Of a stretch of DNA of 64,000 nt, positions 38,709 through 47,656 are shown one piece after another. Made by a program: the position numbers and the translations under genes. How positions within the stretch are numbered: position 1 is the first letter of the stretch; each line of letters opens with the position of its first letter. The notes under the pieces were generated by a model. It had not been told where the DNA came from. It worked only from the letters and a program-made list of their open reading frames with translations, and made no database searches. Origin of the DNA: Spirochaetota bacterium (lineage in GTDB: Bacteria; Spirochaetota; Brachyspiria; Brachyspirales; JACRPF01); NCBI GenBank assembly GCA_016214035.1, contig JACRPF010000008.1:124001-188000 (forward strand), read 5' to 3'.

Positions 38709-39569
38709 TTACTGCATCTTCAGTGAAAAATCATGCGCCCGCACCGAATGTGTCAACGCGCCGATGGACGCATAATCCACACCGAGCCGGGCCAGGGTAA
38801 TCAAACGCCCCGCGGTGACATTACCGGACGCCTCAGTCTTGCACAATCTGCCGATGATGTCCTTGGCTGCCTTCATTGTTGCATCGTCCATGTTGTCAAG
38901 CATGATGACATCCGGCCGGACATCGAACGCCTCACGAACCTGGTCGAGTGTTGCGGTCTCTATTTCAATGAGTTTTTTTGCATCATAGCTTTTCGCGCGT
39001 TTGAACGCTTCACGTATGCCGCCAGCAGCTTTTATGTGATTATCCTTGATAAGGAACATATCATTAAGCGATAACCGGTGATTATAACCGCCGCCCACGC
39101 AAACAGCATATTTCTGCAGCCGGCGTATACCGGGGATAGTCTTGCGTGTATCGAGTATTTTTAGTTGATAATCCTTCACCGTTTCCACGGCTTCAGCGGT
39201 CTTACCCGCAATACCGCTCAGATGCTGCAGCAGATTCAACGCCGTCCGCTCGCCTTTCAGGAGCGCCGAAACGCTGCCGGTAATGGTGGCGATTACATCA
39301 CGATAGTTGAGATGATCGCCGTCTTTCGCCCGGGTGGTAATCACGACGTCCTTGTCAAGCTTTTTGAATACAAGCGTAAAGACGTCAATACCCGCCAGTA
39401 CGCCCTTGTCCTTACTGATGAGCGCAAAGGTGCCGCGTGCATCAGCGGGGATGAGGGCATCGGTGGTTATATCTCCGCCGGCGATATCTTCCGTAAGCGC
39501 ACGTGTAATGACCTCATCCGCGTCAGCCATGATGTCGGCGGATGTCAGCCGGTGTTCAAGATGTTCCAT
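38709..39569 (-). CDS. nadC: Nicotinate-nucleotide pyrophosphorylase (quinolinate phosphoribosyltransferase)
   Basis: Converts quinolinate and PRPP to nicotinate mononucleotide in de novo NAD synthesis. The 286 residues contain ED.A.GDITT (27-36), LLKGERTALNLLQHLSGIA, the active-site block LDTRKTIPGIR and GGGYNHRLSLNDMFLIKDNHI, then IEIETATLDQVREA and PDVIMLDNM. The length is standard. nadA and nadB are not in the window. A GGAGA site lies 11 bases before the ATG. It stands alone between the BatD-like gene and the DUF1638 gene. Confidence 0.95.
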   Translation of the reverse strand: MEHLEHRLTSADIMADADEVITRALTEDIAGGDITTDALIPADARGTFALISKDKGVLAGIDVFTLVFKKLDKDVVITTRAKDGDHLNYRDVIATITGSVSALLKGERTALNLLQHLSGIAGKTAEAVETVKDYQLKILDTRKTIPGIRRLQKYAVCVGGGYNHRLSLNDMFLIKDNHIKAAGGIREAFKRAKSYDAKKLIEIETATLDQVREAFDVRPDVIMLDNMDDATMKAAKDIIGRLCKTEASGNVTAGRLITLARLGVDYASIGALTHSVRAHDFSLKMQ

Positions 39570-39658
39570 GTGGATTGCCGTCTCCTAAAATGTGGCGGAA
39601 TTGTATAATGTGAGTATGTTTATTGCAAATCGCTGTAGACATGAATACGAGAACGCTC

Positions 39659-40438
39659 CTACTCCGCCTTCACCACCATATCATCATTGCTTGCCGCAAT
39701 CTTTTTCCCGGGCTCGACCACAAGGAACGCGGCATCATCCCATTTACCGTTCATGAGATTCCTCAAAAGCACCGGATCACCCGCAAGCATTTCACTCCGC
39801 CAGTGCAGCCATTCGGCGCAGGTCTTCGTATATTCGCGATACGCGTCGGTGTCCCCGAAGTTCAGGTCAACATAGGCCGCGTTATTGTATTTCGCCATCC
39901 AGCCCTGCTCCATTTCCATGAGATACGCCGCATTCTCTTCGCCGTAGCGTTCGGCATACGCTTTCCTGAGCGCCTCGAAACGTTCCTTCCCCGGCTGTAT
40001 GCTCTGATCAATCCACCCCGGGCTGTACCAGTATGTCCCCGGATGCGCGTCAAAATATTCCCGATACCGCTCTTTTGAACCGAGCAGAAACGTGATGCAG
40101 TCATGCGCACGGGGCAGCACGAGTATTTTCTTCGCCGACGTTATTCCGACAACGGCGTTCGAGCAGAGTCCATACCCGAGAAGCACGGCGTCGGCATCGT
40201 CAGGGGCGCGATCGATGGCGCCCTGCAGTGTCATATGGAGATTCTCCGGCACGTTATGGAGCTTCTGTTCAAGAAAATCAAAGGTGAACGAGTGCGGCGA
40301 TAACGCGGCAAAATAGCATATTTCGCGCCAGAGAAGCCGGCATGCGATTACATGCAGCCGTTTAAGCCCGTTGAGCTTCCGGTAGCCTTTCGCATCGGTA
40401 AGCATATCGGCTATTTTGGCATCATAGAATTCCGTCAT
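39659..40438 (-). CDS. DUF1638-family protein
   Basis: A 259-residue soluble protein. RLHVIACRLLWREICYFAAL, then DADAVLLGYGLCSNAVVGI, then VLPRAHDCITFLLGSKERY and PGTYWYSPGWID are the hallmark blocks of DUF1638. The conserved Cys, His and Asp residues (C of IAC, C of YGLCSN, HDC) suggest metal binding. Family members are often next to corrinoid methyltransferases and other anaerobe genes; the reaction is unknown. It starts 6 bases after the FAD/FeS oxidoreductase gene and is probably the last gene of that operon. Confidence 0.8.
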   Translation of the reverse strand: MTEFYDAKIADMLTDAKGYRKLNGLKRLHVIACRLLWREICYFAALSPHSFTFDFLEQKLHNVPENLHMTLQGAIDRAPDDADAVLLGYGLCSNAVVGITSAKKILVLPRAHDCITFLLGSKERYREYFDAHPGTYWYSPGWIDQSIQPGKERFEALRKAYAERYGEENAAYLMEMEQGWMAKYNNAAYVDLNFGDTDAYREYTKTCAEWLHWRSEMLAGDPVLLRNLMNGKWDDAAFLVVEPGKKIAASNDDMVVKAE

Positions 40439-40444
40439 ATGCCG

Positions 40445-43291
40445 TCATTCCTTTGCAAGCGTCCGGTACAATGCTGCAGGATGTACCACATACGCATTCG
40501 TGACCGAAGCGATGCGCTCGCGGCACATACCGCAGGGACTTACGACGATTGCGGGCTTATATGATGCGATGCGTTCTTTGAGCTTCTCACCGAGCGTGTC
40601 GCTGATGACAGCGTTCTTTGCCTTCATGCCGAACGTTCCGCCGCTGCCGCAGCAGATATCGTCGATGACCGAGACACGAACCCCGTTGATGGCCGAGAGC
40701 GTTTTGGCATGCGTCGATGCTTGCGCCCGTTCATGGCATGGGGTGAAATAAAGTATTTCCATCGGTTCCGCGGCACGCATCTTCGGCAGGAGCGCCGCCA
40801 GATATTCCTCAATTGGATGCACGCGCCAGGCGATGGCGGACATGAGTTTCGCGTCGACACTACCCTCCGCATACCGCGGCCACTGTTCTTTTATCATGAG
40901 TGCGCATGACGGACACGGCGTAACGATATCATATCCATCGTTCAGGTACTTCATGAATGACGCGATGTTCTTCCGTGTATTTATGCGCACCATCTTCTCC
41001 ATACCGGCGGTCATCGCAGGAAGCGCGCAGCATACCTGCTTCGGTACAACAACCGTGCATCCCGAACGCCCGAGCAGATCCATATACATCGTCGTCACTT
41101 CGGGCGCGAATGCGTTCGCATGGCATCCGTGAAACAGGGCCACCTTTTTCGACGATGTTGCGCTGCCGTAACGCCGGTCGTAATCCCATGAACGCCCGGA
41201 TTTGAAACGGGGAAATGAACGGTGCGGATGCATACCGGTGAAAAACGCCATGAGTGCATGCACCGGCGGCAGTGTCAGCATCACATTGAGTATCGGTGCG
41301 AAAACCTTGCCGAACATAGAAATCATATCGGTATTGGCGAAGATGCGGTCGGTGAGACGCACGCCTTTCCGCTTCGCAAAATCCTCTTTGAGCGCATAGA
41401 CGGTCTTACCCGCGTTCACGCCGGCGGGACAGCTTTTTTCGCAGCGCTGACAGAAGATACAGAGGTCGAACAGTTTCGCATACGTATGCGTGTCGTTGTA
41501 GAACTTTCCGGCGTCGGGCATGATGCCGGTCTCCATACCGCGTATCAGATTGCTTTTCGCCCGGGGCAGCGCCAGTTCCGCCTCGGTAGCCTTGAACGCC
41601 GGACAGAATGTGCGGCATTCACCGCAGCCGTTGCAGCGTCCAGCTTCCCTGAGGGCCGCATCCCTATCGCGGTCGGTGATACGGAATTTCAGTTTGGGTT
41701 TCCGCAGTGTGTCATCGTAGCGAAGATGCGTATTCACCGGTGCAGACGATGCATCGGCGATAATACCGGGGTTGAATATGCCATCGGGATCGAACGCTTT
41801 CTTTACTTCAATGAACGCCGGATACAGTTCGCCGAAATGTTCCTTCAGATACGGTGTGCGAAGACGCCCGTCGCCATGTTCGCCGGCAAGCGTTCCGCCT
41901 ATCTCACGCACCAACGCGTGCACTTCATCGGTGAGAACGAACGCCCGTGCACGTTCCGCGCCGTCCTTCAGGTTCATGAGCGGGCGTATATGCATATTGC
42001 CGTCACCCGCATGTCCGAACACTGCATAGAGGTTCTTATATCCGTGCCTGTCGAGAATTGCCGACACACGTTCGATGTATTCGGTTATGCGCTCCGGCGG
42101 CACTGAAATATCCTCGATGAATGCCGGCGCGACCTTATCACTCCGCAGCCTGTTGAGAAGCGGCACGATGACCTGTCTGAGCCGCCAGAGTTCGGCGGTC
42201 TCGCGCTCGTCGGTAGTCGTGCGCATGGCAACGGCGGCATAGTCGCCACGGGTAACGCGCGACTCGGCTTGCGTGAGTTTTTCTTTTACAATTGCAGCAT
42301 CATCCTCTTCGAACTCAAGCAGCAGCGCCGCCTGAATGTTCTCGGAAAGACCGGACAGCCCCGTATGCTCCCGGCGCACCATGGCGATGAAATTCGAATC
42401 CATTATCTCAAGCGCGGACGGCGCCAGTTCACGGAGCGTCATTATCGCATGCCCCGCATTCGCAAGCCTGTCGAAATGCAGCAGCGCCGTTCCCCGTGCT
42501 TTCGGCAGATCGGTGATGCGGAGCACCGCCCCGGTGACGATGGCGAGCGTTCCTTCACTGCCGGTGATAAGCTGCGCAAGATCAAAAAAGCCTTCAGACG
42601 AGGTATGATCGAGCGCATAACCCGAGCTGTTCTTCGTACCGCGTATCGAACGTGCGGCGATGGCGTCACTGTAGCGGTTGATTATCGAACGGATATCATT
42701 CGTTATGGCGCTCATGCGTGACGGATTTTTCGTAGAATCATCGAGCGCGGCTGCCGGCAAACGCTTTGTCGATGCGAGCGTTCCGTCGTTCAATATCACA
42801 TCCAGCGAATGAATATAATCGCGTGTTGCCCCGTATTTGATGGACCGCGCACCGCTGGCATTATTGCCGATGGCGCCGCCCACGGTGGCATATGCGCTTG
42901 ACGACGGAGCAAATCCCACGCGTTTCCCGTACGGCTTCAGATACCGGTTAAGGTCGTCGATGACAACACCCGGCTGTACAACGACAAGTCCTGCGGCACT
43001 ATCAACCGATATGATACGGTTGAGATACCGCGTCGTGTCGATGACGATGCCGCTGCCGATAGCCTGCCCCGCAGTGGAACTGCCTGCCCCGCGCATGGTA
43101 ATGGATAATCCGTTGGCGCGCGCGAACATGACGGTGCGGACGATGTCGGTATCGGTTTTCGGAACGACGACGGCAGACGGCAGCACCTGATAGATGCTCG
43201 CATCGGTGGCGTAAGCGTTTCTGACCACGGCGGACAGGTGCAGCTCTCCGTCAAGACTTCTGGTAAGATCCATATAGTTTTTTGTCTTCAT
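40445..43291 (-). CDS. FAD-linked oxidase / Fe-S / CCG-domain fusion (GlcD-GlcF or D-lactate dehydrogenase type)
   Basis: A 948-residue soluble three-part enzyme. First comes a PCMH-type FAD-binding domain (PSAVVVPKTDTDIVRTV, MRGAGSSTAGQAIGSGIVID, NNASGARSIKYG). The FAD-oxidase C-terminal domain follows (YAVFGHAGDGNMHIRP, GEHGDGRLRTPYL). Next are two 4Fe-4S clusters (CNGCGECRTFCPA near 552 and CIFCQRCEKSCPAG near 614), then cysteine-rich CCG domains (LFHGCHANAF; CCGSGGTFGM near 880; VSPCGMCRERI). This layout is that of fused GlcD/GlcF-like 2-hydroxyacid (lactate or glycolate) dehydrogenases. The ATG overlaps the AraC gene stop by 4 bases (ATGA). The exact substrate is not deducible. Confidence 0.88.
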   Translation of the reverse strand: MKTKNYMDLTRSLDGELHLSAVVRNAYATDASIYQVLPSAVVVPKTDTDIVRTVMFARANGLSITMRGAGSSTAGQAIGSGIVIDTTRYLNRIISVDSAAGLVVVQPGVVIDDLNRYLKPYGKRVGFAPSSSAYATVGGAIGNNASGARSIKYGATRDYIHSLDVILNDGTLASTKRLPAAALDDSTKNPSRMSAITNDIRSIINRYSDAIAARSIRGTKNSSGYALDHTSSEGFFDLAQLITGSEGTLAIVTGAVLRITDLPKARGTALLHFDRLANAGHAIMTLRELAPSALEIMDSNFIAMVRREHTGLSGLSENIQAALLLEFEEDDAAIVKEKLTQAESRVTRGDYAAVAMRTTTDERETAELWRLRQVIVPLLNRLRSDKVAPAFIEDISVPPERITEYIERVSAILDRHGYKNLYAVFGHAGDGNMHIRPLMNLKDGAERARAFVLTDEVHALVREIGGTLAGEHGDGRLRTPYLKEHFGELYPAFIEVKKAFDPDGIFNPGIIADASSAPVNTHLRYDDTLRKPKLKFRITDRDRDAALREAGRCNGCGECRTFCPAFKATEAELALPRAKSNLIRGMETGIMPDAGKFYNDTHTYAKLFDLCIFCQRCEKSCPAGVNAGKTVYALKEDFAKRKGVRLTDRIFANTDMISMFGKVFAPILNVMLTLPPVHALMAFFTGMHPHRSFPRFKSGRSWDYDRRYGSATSSKKVALFHGCHANAFAPEVTTMYMDLLGRSGCTVVVPKQVCCALPAMTAGMEKMVRINTRKNIASFMKYLNDGYDIVTPCPSCALMIKEQWPRYAEGSVDAKLMSAIAWRVHPIEEYLAALLPKMRAAEPMEILYFTPCHERAQASTHAKTLSAINGVRVSVIDDICCGSGGTFGMKAKNAVISDTLGEKLKERIASYKPAIVVSPCGMCRERIASVTNAYVVHPAALYRTLAKE

Positions 43292-44205
43292 GCTGTTTTT
43301 GATGAACGCCGGCGGTATTCACCCGGCGCATATCCGGTGATTCTTTTGAACATGCGATAGAAAAAGCTCAGATCGTTGAACCCCGTTTCATAGCAGATAT
43401 CCGTTATCGGCATCTTATTCTCATCGAGCATCGTCCTCGCTTTCGTAATGCGCATCTCGTTTAACGCCTCGAATATCGTCTTCCCGCGCGATTTTTTATA
43501 CACGCGCCCGATATAATTCCGGTGAAACCCCGTACGCTGTGCTATCTCTTCCAGTGTAACGCCTTCACGATACCGCTCGCCAATCATATGATCGATATAT
43601 TCCACGACATGACGCTGTTTCGCACGCTGAACGCGTTTTGCCGCCTCACGGCTGAGTTCTATGATGAGCTCGAGCATACGGTATTTTATCATCCGCCGGT
43701 AATTGGGATTTTTATTGGTAAACTCATCATCGATACTTTCAATAAGACGGAGCAGCGACCGCGACGCCTGATCGAGCGTGAAGAGCACTTCCCTGCTTTT
43801 CGAGAGTACTCCGTAGTGATTTTTATAGAAAATATTGAAAAATTCGAATTCTCCGCCGAGCGCCTGCATCTCATCGCCGAAAAGCTCCGGCATGAATATG
43901 ATGTTATAGATTACTATCGACGGCGTTGTAACGATATACGAGGTACTGTCGTTTGGATGTATCAGGAACACGTTGCCCGGTGCAAGCGCATACTCACGGT
44001 CGTTTATGAGATTACGCCCCTCCCCCTCAAGGACATAGACTATCTTCCAGAATTCACGCTGACGGCGCTGTTCGCGGGTGAAATCCCTGCGTTTATGCTC
44101 CACGCGATGGATATAGAACGGGAAATCGCCGGTAAAATACTCGCCCGCACGCAATAACGTCACGTTTTCGGGAATGGATGCTATTTCAGCGGACCGTTTT
44201 GTCAT
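43288..44205 (-). CDS. AraC-family regulator with N-terminal cupin domain
   Basis: A 305-residue transcription factor. Residues 1-120 form a cupin-like sensor region (FWKIVYVLEGEGRNLINDREYALAPGNVFLIHP). The C-terminal DNA-binding part has both helix-turn-helix units: VTLEEIAQRTGFHRNYIGRVYKK and MPITDICYETGFNDLSFFYRMFKRITGYAPGEYRR. It is the first gene of the operon with the oxidoreductase and DUF1638 gene, so it probably controls its own transcription. A palindrome lies in its promoter. Inducer unknown. Confidence 0.9.
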   Translation of the reverse strand: MTKRSAEIASIPENVTLLRAGEYFTGDFPFYIHRVEHKRRDFTREQRRQREFWKIVYVLEGEGRNLINDREYALAPGNVFLIHPNDSTSYIVTTPSIVIYNIIFMPELFGDEMQALGGEFEFFNIFYKNHYGVLSKSREVLFTLDQASRSLLRLIESIDDEFTNKNPNYRRMIKYRMLELIIELSREAAKRVQRAKQRHVVEYIDHMIGERYREGVTLEEIAQRTGFHRNYIGRVYKKSRGKTIFEALNEMRITKARTMLDENKMPITDICYETGFNDLSFFYRMFKRITGYAPGEYRRRSSKTA

Positions 44206-44230
44206 CGATTTGCCTTGCTCACACGGTTAC

Positions 44231-44258
44231 ACTATACCACAAACGCGCCGTTTGTGAA
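44231..44258 (-). promoter_or_regulatory. Promoter of the AraC-oxidoreductase-DUF1638 operon with overlapping palindrome
   Basis: On the minus strand: -35 TTCACA (44253-44258), 16-base spacer, -10 TATAGT (44231-44236). The spacer and part of the -35 are covered by an inverted repeat CACAAAC-ggcgc-GTTTGTG (44238-44256). A regulator bound there would block polymerase. The AraC gene starts 26 bases downstream of the -10. Confidence 0.62.
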
Positions 44259-44388
44259 GTGGCGGATTAAAGTATAATAAAATTCCCGGAAAAGCCGAGA
44301 ATGTAAATGAACGATCTTTGGAAAATGGTCCGACGCGTCTGAAATCAGGAAATTATGTTCATCCGATGAATTTTTTGTTAAGATTTGG

Positions 44389-44417
44389 TTGACATAATAC
44401 ATGTTCTGCATTATATT
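44389..44417 (+). promoter_or_regulatory. Strong promoter of the small gene at 44486
   Basis: Perfect -35 TTGACA (44389-44394), 17-base spacer, -10 TATATT (44412-44417). Transcription should start near 44424, giving a leader of about 62 bases. The surrounding sequence is A/T-rich upstream. Confidence 0.72.
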
Positions 44418-44485
44418 GTAGGAAGCTGTATCAAGGAATTTTTGCAACCTGCTGTTCGGCCGCTCGTATCACTGGGAGGACTCCT

Positions 44486-44689
44486 ATGAATCTTCGCTTC
44501 GTCAAAGGTGCCATTTCGAAAGGTATGCTCGATGGAAGTGTCGTACATCAATCCACACTGCTCAAAATGAAAAAAATGACTGCGGACTGGGAGATGAAGT
44601 CAATGCGTTACCTCGAGAACAGCATTGAAGTCATGGGAAGTCCGATGCCGTTCGATGAGCGCGAAAACGAATTCTTTGAACAGAACTGA
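44486..44689 (+). CDS. Small protein of unknown function, 67 residues
   Basis: Not recognised. The evidence for a real gene is the near-consensus promoter upstream and a full GGGAGGA ribosome site five bases before the ATG. The protein is Met-rich (8 of 67), has no signal peptide or membrane helix, and is amphipathic with an acidic end (FDERENEFFEQN). The gene is divergent from the AraC operon and convergent with the protease-barrel gene; the two stops are one base apart. It could be an abundant small cytosolic protein. Nothing in the neighbours reveals its role. Confidence 0.6.
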   Translation: MNLRFVKGAISKGMLDGSVVHQSTLLKMKKMTADWEMKSMRYLENSIEVMGSPMPFDERENEFFEQN

Positions 44690-44690
44690 T

Positions 44691-47621
44691 TTAAAAATCG
44701 TATAATTTCATACCGACAAAATAGAACGTACGCCATTGATCTATCGGCGTAATCGAATATCCGTTATAAAATCCCGAAAAATCTACTCTGAAATAGAACA
44801 GCGGCGGCACCACGAACCGGAAGCCTAGCCCCACCGACGATTTCATGTCGGTAAACACAAGCATTTTATTCTTATAATCCCAGGACAATGCGTTCAGCCG
44901 TTCATTATCGTTCCAGATAAGACCGAAATCCGAAAAAAGCACACCCTCGATATTCGCCAGCGCGAACGGCAGGCCGAATTTCAGATAATCGATGAACGGG
45001 AAACGAAGTTCGATATTCGCCAGCGCGCAATTCTCGCCGGTGAACTCGCTGTTACCGTAGCCGCGCACCGTGGTGACATAGTCGGCATAGGCGCCGTCGT
45101 ACATCTTGGCGATACCGCCCATGCGAAACAGCTTTTTATCACGGTCGTTGCCGAACACCTTGCCGCCGGCAAGCCTGAGCGCGAAATTCATGTTCGGCAG
45201 CAGCATGAAATACTGACGGAGGTCCGCGAACAGGAGATAGAATGCATAGTCGTTTGAACTGAATTTAGCCGACGCCTGCGCGGTGACGAGCAGCCGTGAA
45301 TTATCGCGCGCCGAGAGCATATCCCAGAGCCAGAGCGACGTATCATAGATGAACGTCAGTTCCGCGAGATACACGTTCGCCGTGAGGTTCGATACGGCGG
45401 CAGCGGCAGTATCCGCAAACGTCCGGATACGGAATTCCGGGTTCAGGAAAAAATCCAGCCGCGTGAAACGGTCGAACGGCATACGCGCCAGCGCCCAGCC
45501 GCCGAAGATGCGTTCATCGAATACGCGCGCGACGCCTTTGATATATCCCGCCTCATTACGCGTATAGGTATAATAGCTGTTCTTATAATGGTACACACTG
45601 CCGCCCAGATCCACACGAAGCGGCAGATAGAAATACCTGAGCTCCCCGTTCACATTCGGCTCATAGTTGTCGTACGAGAACTGCATAAAGGTGTCAAGCT
45701 GATGTTCATTGAGCATGTCGGCAAACGACACATAAACGTCGGCCCCGCCGCCGAGTGCGGAACTGTATCCGAGCGAGAACATCATGATATCCGGACTGAG
45801 ATTGAAACCGTAATCGGTGCGCTCGGTACCGAACAGTATATCCTTCGTCGGCAGCGCATTCGTCTTCGCTATCCCGATGCGGTCCATAGGCTCCGTCGAC
45901 GTCCTGACAGCATCGTTCTTGAGATCAACCGACATCACATAGACGTTATACGCGCCTTTTTCATATCCCGAATAGACAATCTTTTCGCCGGACTGCGCGA
46001 ATCGCGGCTCGAACGCGCCCCCGTAGGTCCGCGTCATCTGGTATACTGTTTTATTCGTCAGGTCCTTGATATAAATATTGAACATACCGCCGCGTGCCGA
46101 TGAGAAAACGATCTTCGTCCCGTCGGGGGAGAACTCGGCGTCGCGTTCCTCCGCATCCGAGGCCGCGATACGGTCAGTTTTTTTCGTCGCGCGGTCGTAG
46201 ATAAAAATGTCTGCATCCTGACTGTAAAAGTCGTTTGCGTCGTTGCGGTTCGCCGCGAAAATGATGCGTTTCCCGTCCGGCGAGAACGCGGGGCGGCTTT
46301 CATAGAACCGGTCGTCCGTGAGCCGTTCCACCGCCATGCTGTTAATGTTCAGGATAAAGAGGTCAGCCGCACCGTTCGTCGTGCCGGTGAAAACCACCTC
46401 GGTGCCGTCGGGCGAAATTCGTGCATACTGTATGGAAGAGAACGGCAGCGCGATGTGCCGTATCCCCGCATTACTGCCGAAAGTCATGATATTGATGCGG
46501 TCGCCGCCACCGGCCTTCGAACCGAATACAAATAGAGAGCCGTTCGTGGAAAAAGAGAAGACATTGTTTAAAAGCTGCAGCTGGTCGTAGATATCACTTC
46601 GGCCGGCGGTCGCTATGGTGCTCACGGTGGCGCCGGTGACCGCATCGATGGCGATAATCTCGGAATAGATGTTTCTGTTGGCGAGCACGTAAATGGTCTT
46701 CCCGCCCGGGCTCATCACGGGATGAAAGTTGTACATTGAATGGTCTTTTGAGTATTCGGTGAGACGGCGGTCGCGCTGGCCGAGCGAATCGTAATTCGTT
46801 ATATCGGGCCAGTATCGGCGCTTGAGAAACATCATCCACTCGTCGTTCAGGTTCTTCGCCTCCTTGCCGATGGCGAATTTGAAGAGCGCGTTCTGGTCAT
46901 AGGCGATGCGCATGGTATGTACAATATCGGCAATACGCGTAACACCGTAGCGTTCATCGATGAAATGATAGAACGCCTCGCCGCCTTTATAGATGAAGTA
47001 TGAATACTGCCCGAGCATATACGGATTCTCAAGCTGCTGCATTGACGGCATATGACCGCTCACCATACCGTCGCGCACATACATGGTCATGTTCACCGGT
47101 TCCTCGACGGAGGCATACTCGGCAAGCCCTTCCATGAGCCAGAGCGGCGGGGACTGCAGAAAACCCTTGGTGAGCATATTCGCATCGCCGTAGAGGATGT
47201 CGAACTGATACGCGTGAGCAAGCTCGTGCATCACCACGTGTCTGAGATCGGCGTATGAACCGGTGAACGGAATGACCACACGGCTTCGCATGAGCTCGGT
47301 GAAACCGCCGGTGGCCTCGGGGATGAATCCCGGATACAGATGCGTGCCCTGAAAATCAGCCGCTGACTGGTACACGACAACAGGTATTATCTTTTCCAGA
47401 TTGTGATCGAACAGCTTCGCGTATTTAGCGACGCCTTCTTCCAGTATTTTCGAGACTTCAACCGCCACCGGTTCCGCGGGCTTGTCGTAGTAAATATCGA
47501 AATGCGGGGTCTTTCGAATCTCCCATGTATACGACGCGTAATTTACTTTATTCTTGCCGTACGGCATGAGCGCCGCCGCAAAACCGATAAACAGTGCAAG
47601 TATGACGGCGGCATAGTTCAT
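44691..47621 (-). CDS. Exported metalloprotease / TolB-like beta-propeller / outer-membrane barrel fusion
   Basis: A 976-residue secreted protein with an N-terminal hydrophobic signal (MNYAAVILALFIGFAAAL). Residues about 30-270 form a gluzincin-like peptidase MA domain with HELAH (132-136) and a downstream EGLAEY (Glu164 or Glu168 as third ligand). Residues about 290-600 hold repeated TolB/PD40-type blades (HPVMSPGGKTIYVL, ISPDGTEVVFTG, FSPDGKRIIFAA, FSPDGTKIVFSS). The last ~350 residues are a strand-rich region resembling the BamA/D15 barrel, ending in Phe. Both the propeller and peptidase would be periplasmic. The gene starts 35 bases after lgt. Parts are clear; the function of the whole is not known. 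Confidence 0.75.
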   Translation of the reverse strand: MNYAAVILALFIGFAAALMPYGKNKVNYASYTWEIRKTPHFDIYYDKPAEPVAVEVSKILEEGVAKYAKLFDHNLEKIIPVVVYQSAADFQGTHLYPGFIPEATGGFTELMRSRVVIPFTGSYADLRHVVMHELAHAYQFDILYGDANMLTKGFLQSPPLWLMEGLAEYASVEEPVNMTMYVRDGMVSGHMPSMQQLENPYMLGQYSYFIYKGGEAFYHFIDERYGVTRIADIVHTMRIAYDQNALFKFAIGKEAKNLNDEWMMFLKRRYWPDITNYDSLGQRDRRLTEYSKDHSMYNFHPVMSPGGKTIYVLANRNIYSEIIAIDAVTGATVSTIATAGRSDIYDQLQLLNNVFSFSTNGSLFVFGSKAGGGDRINIMTFGSNAGIRHIALPFSSIQYARISPDGTEVVFTGTTNGAADLFILNINSMAVERLTDDRFYESRPAFSPDGKRIIFAANRNDANDFYSQDADIFIYDRATKKTDRIAASDAEERDAEFSPDGTKIVFSSARGGMFNIYIKDLTNKTVYQMTRTYGGAFEPRFAQSGEKIVYSGYEKGAYNVYVMSVDLKNDAVRTSTEPMDRIGIAKTNALPTKDILFGTERTDYGFNLSPDIMMFSLGYSSALGGGADVYVSFADMLNEHQLDTFMQFSYDNYEPNVNGELRYFYLPLRVDLGGSVYHYKNSYYTYTRNEAGYIKGVARVFDERIFGGWALARMPFDRFTRLDFFLNPEFRIRTFADTAAAAVSNLTANVYLAELTFIYDTSLWLWDMLSARDNSRLLVTAQASAKFSSNDYAFYLLFADLRQYFMLLPNMNFALRLAGGKVFGNDRDKKLFRMGGIAKMYDGAYADYVTTVRGYGNSEFTGENCALANIELRFPFIDYLKFGLPFALANIEGVLFSDFGLIWNDNERLNALSWDYKNKMLVFTDMKSSVGLGFRFVVPPLFYFRVDFSGFYNGYSITPIDQWRTFYFVGMKLYDF

Positions 47622-47656
47622 GCGATTATCTCATCCGATGAATATCATAACGTCTG

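Noticed and set aside
41222-42106. 294-residue plus-strand frame opposite the FAD/FeS oxidoreductase
   Set aside because: An antisense shadow of a strongly supported enzyme; composition is basic and low in recognisable motifs.
44232-44447. 71-residue minus-strand frame in the AraC/small-gene intergenic region
   Set aside because: It covers both divergent promoters and has no ribosome site or family resemblance.
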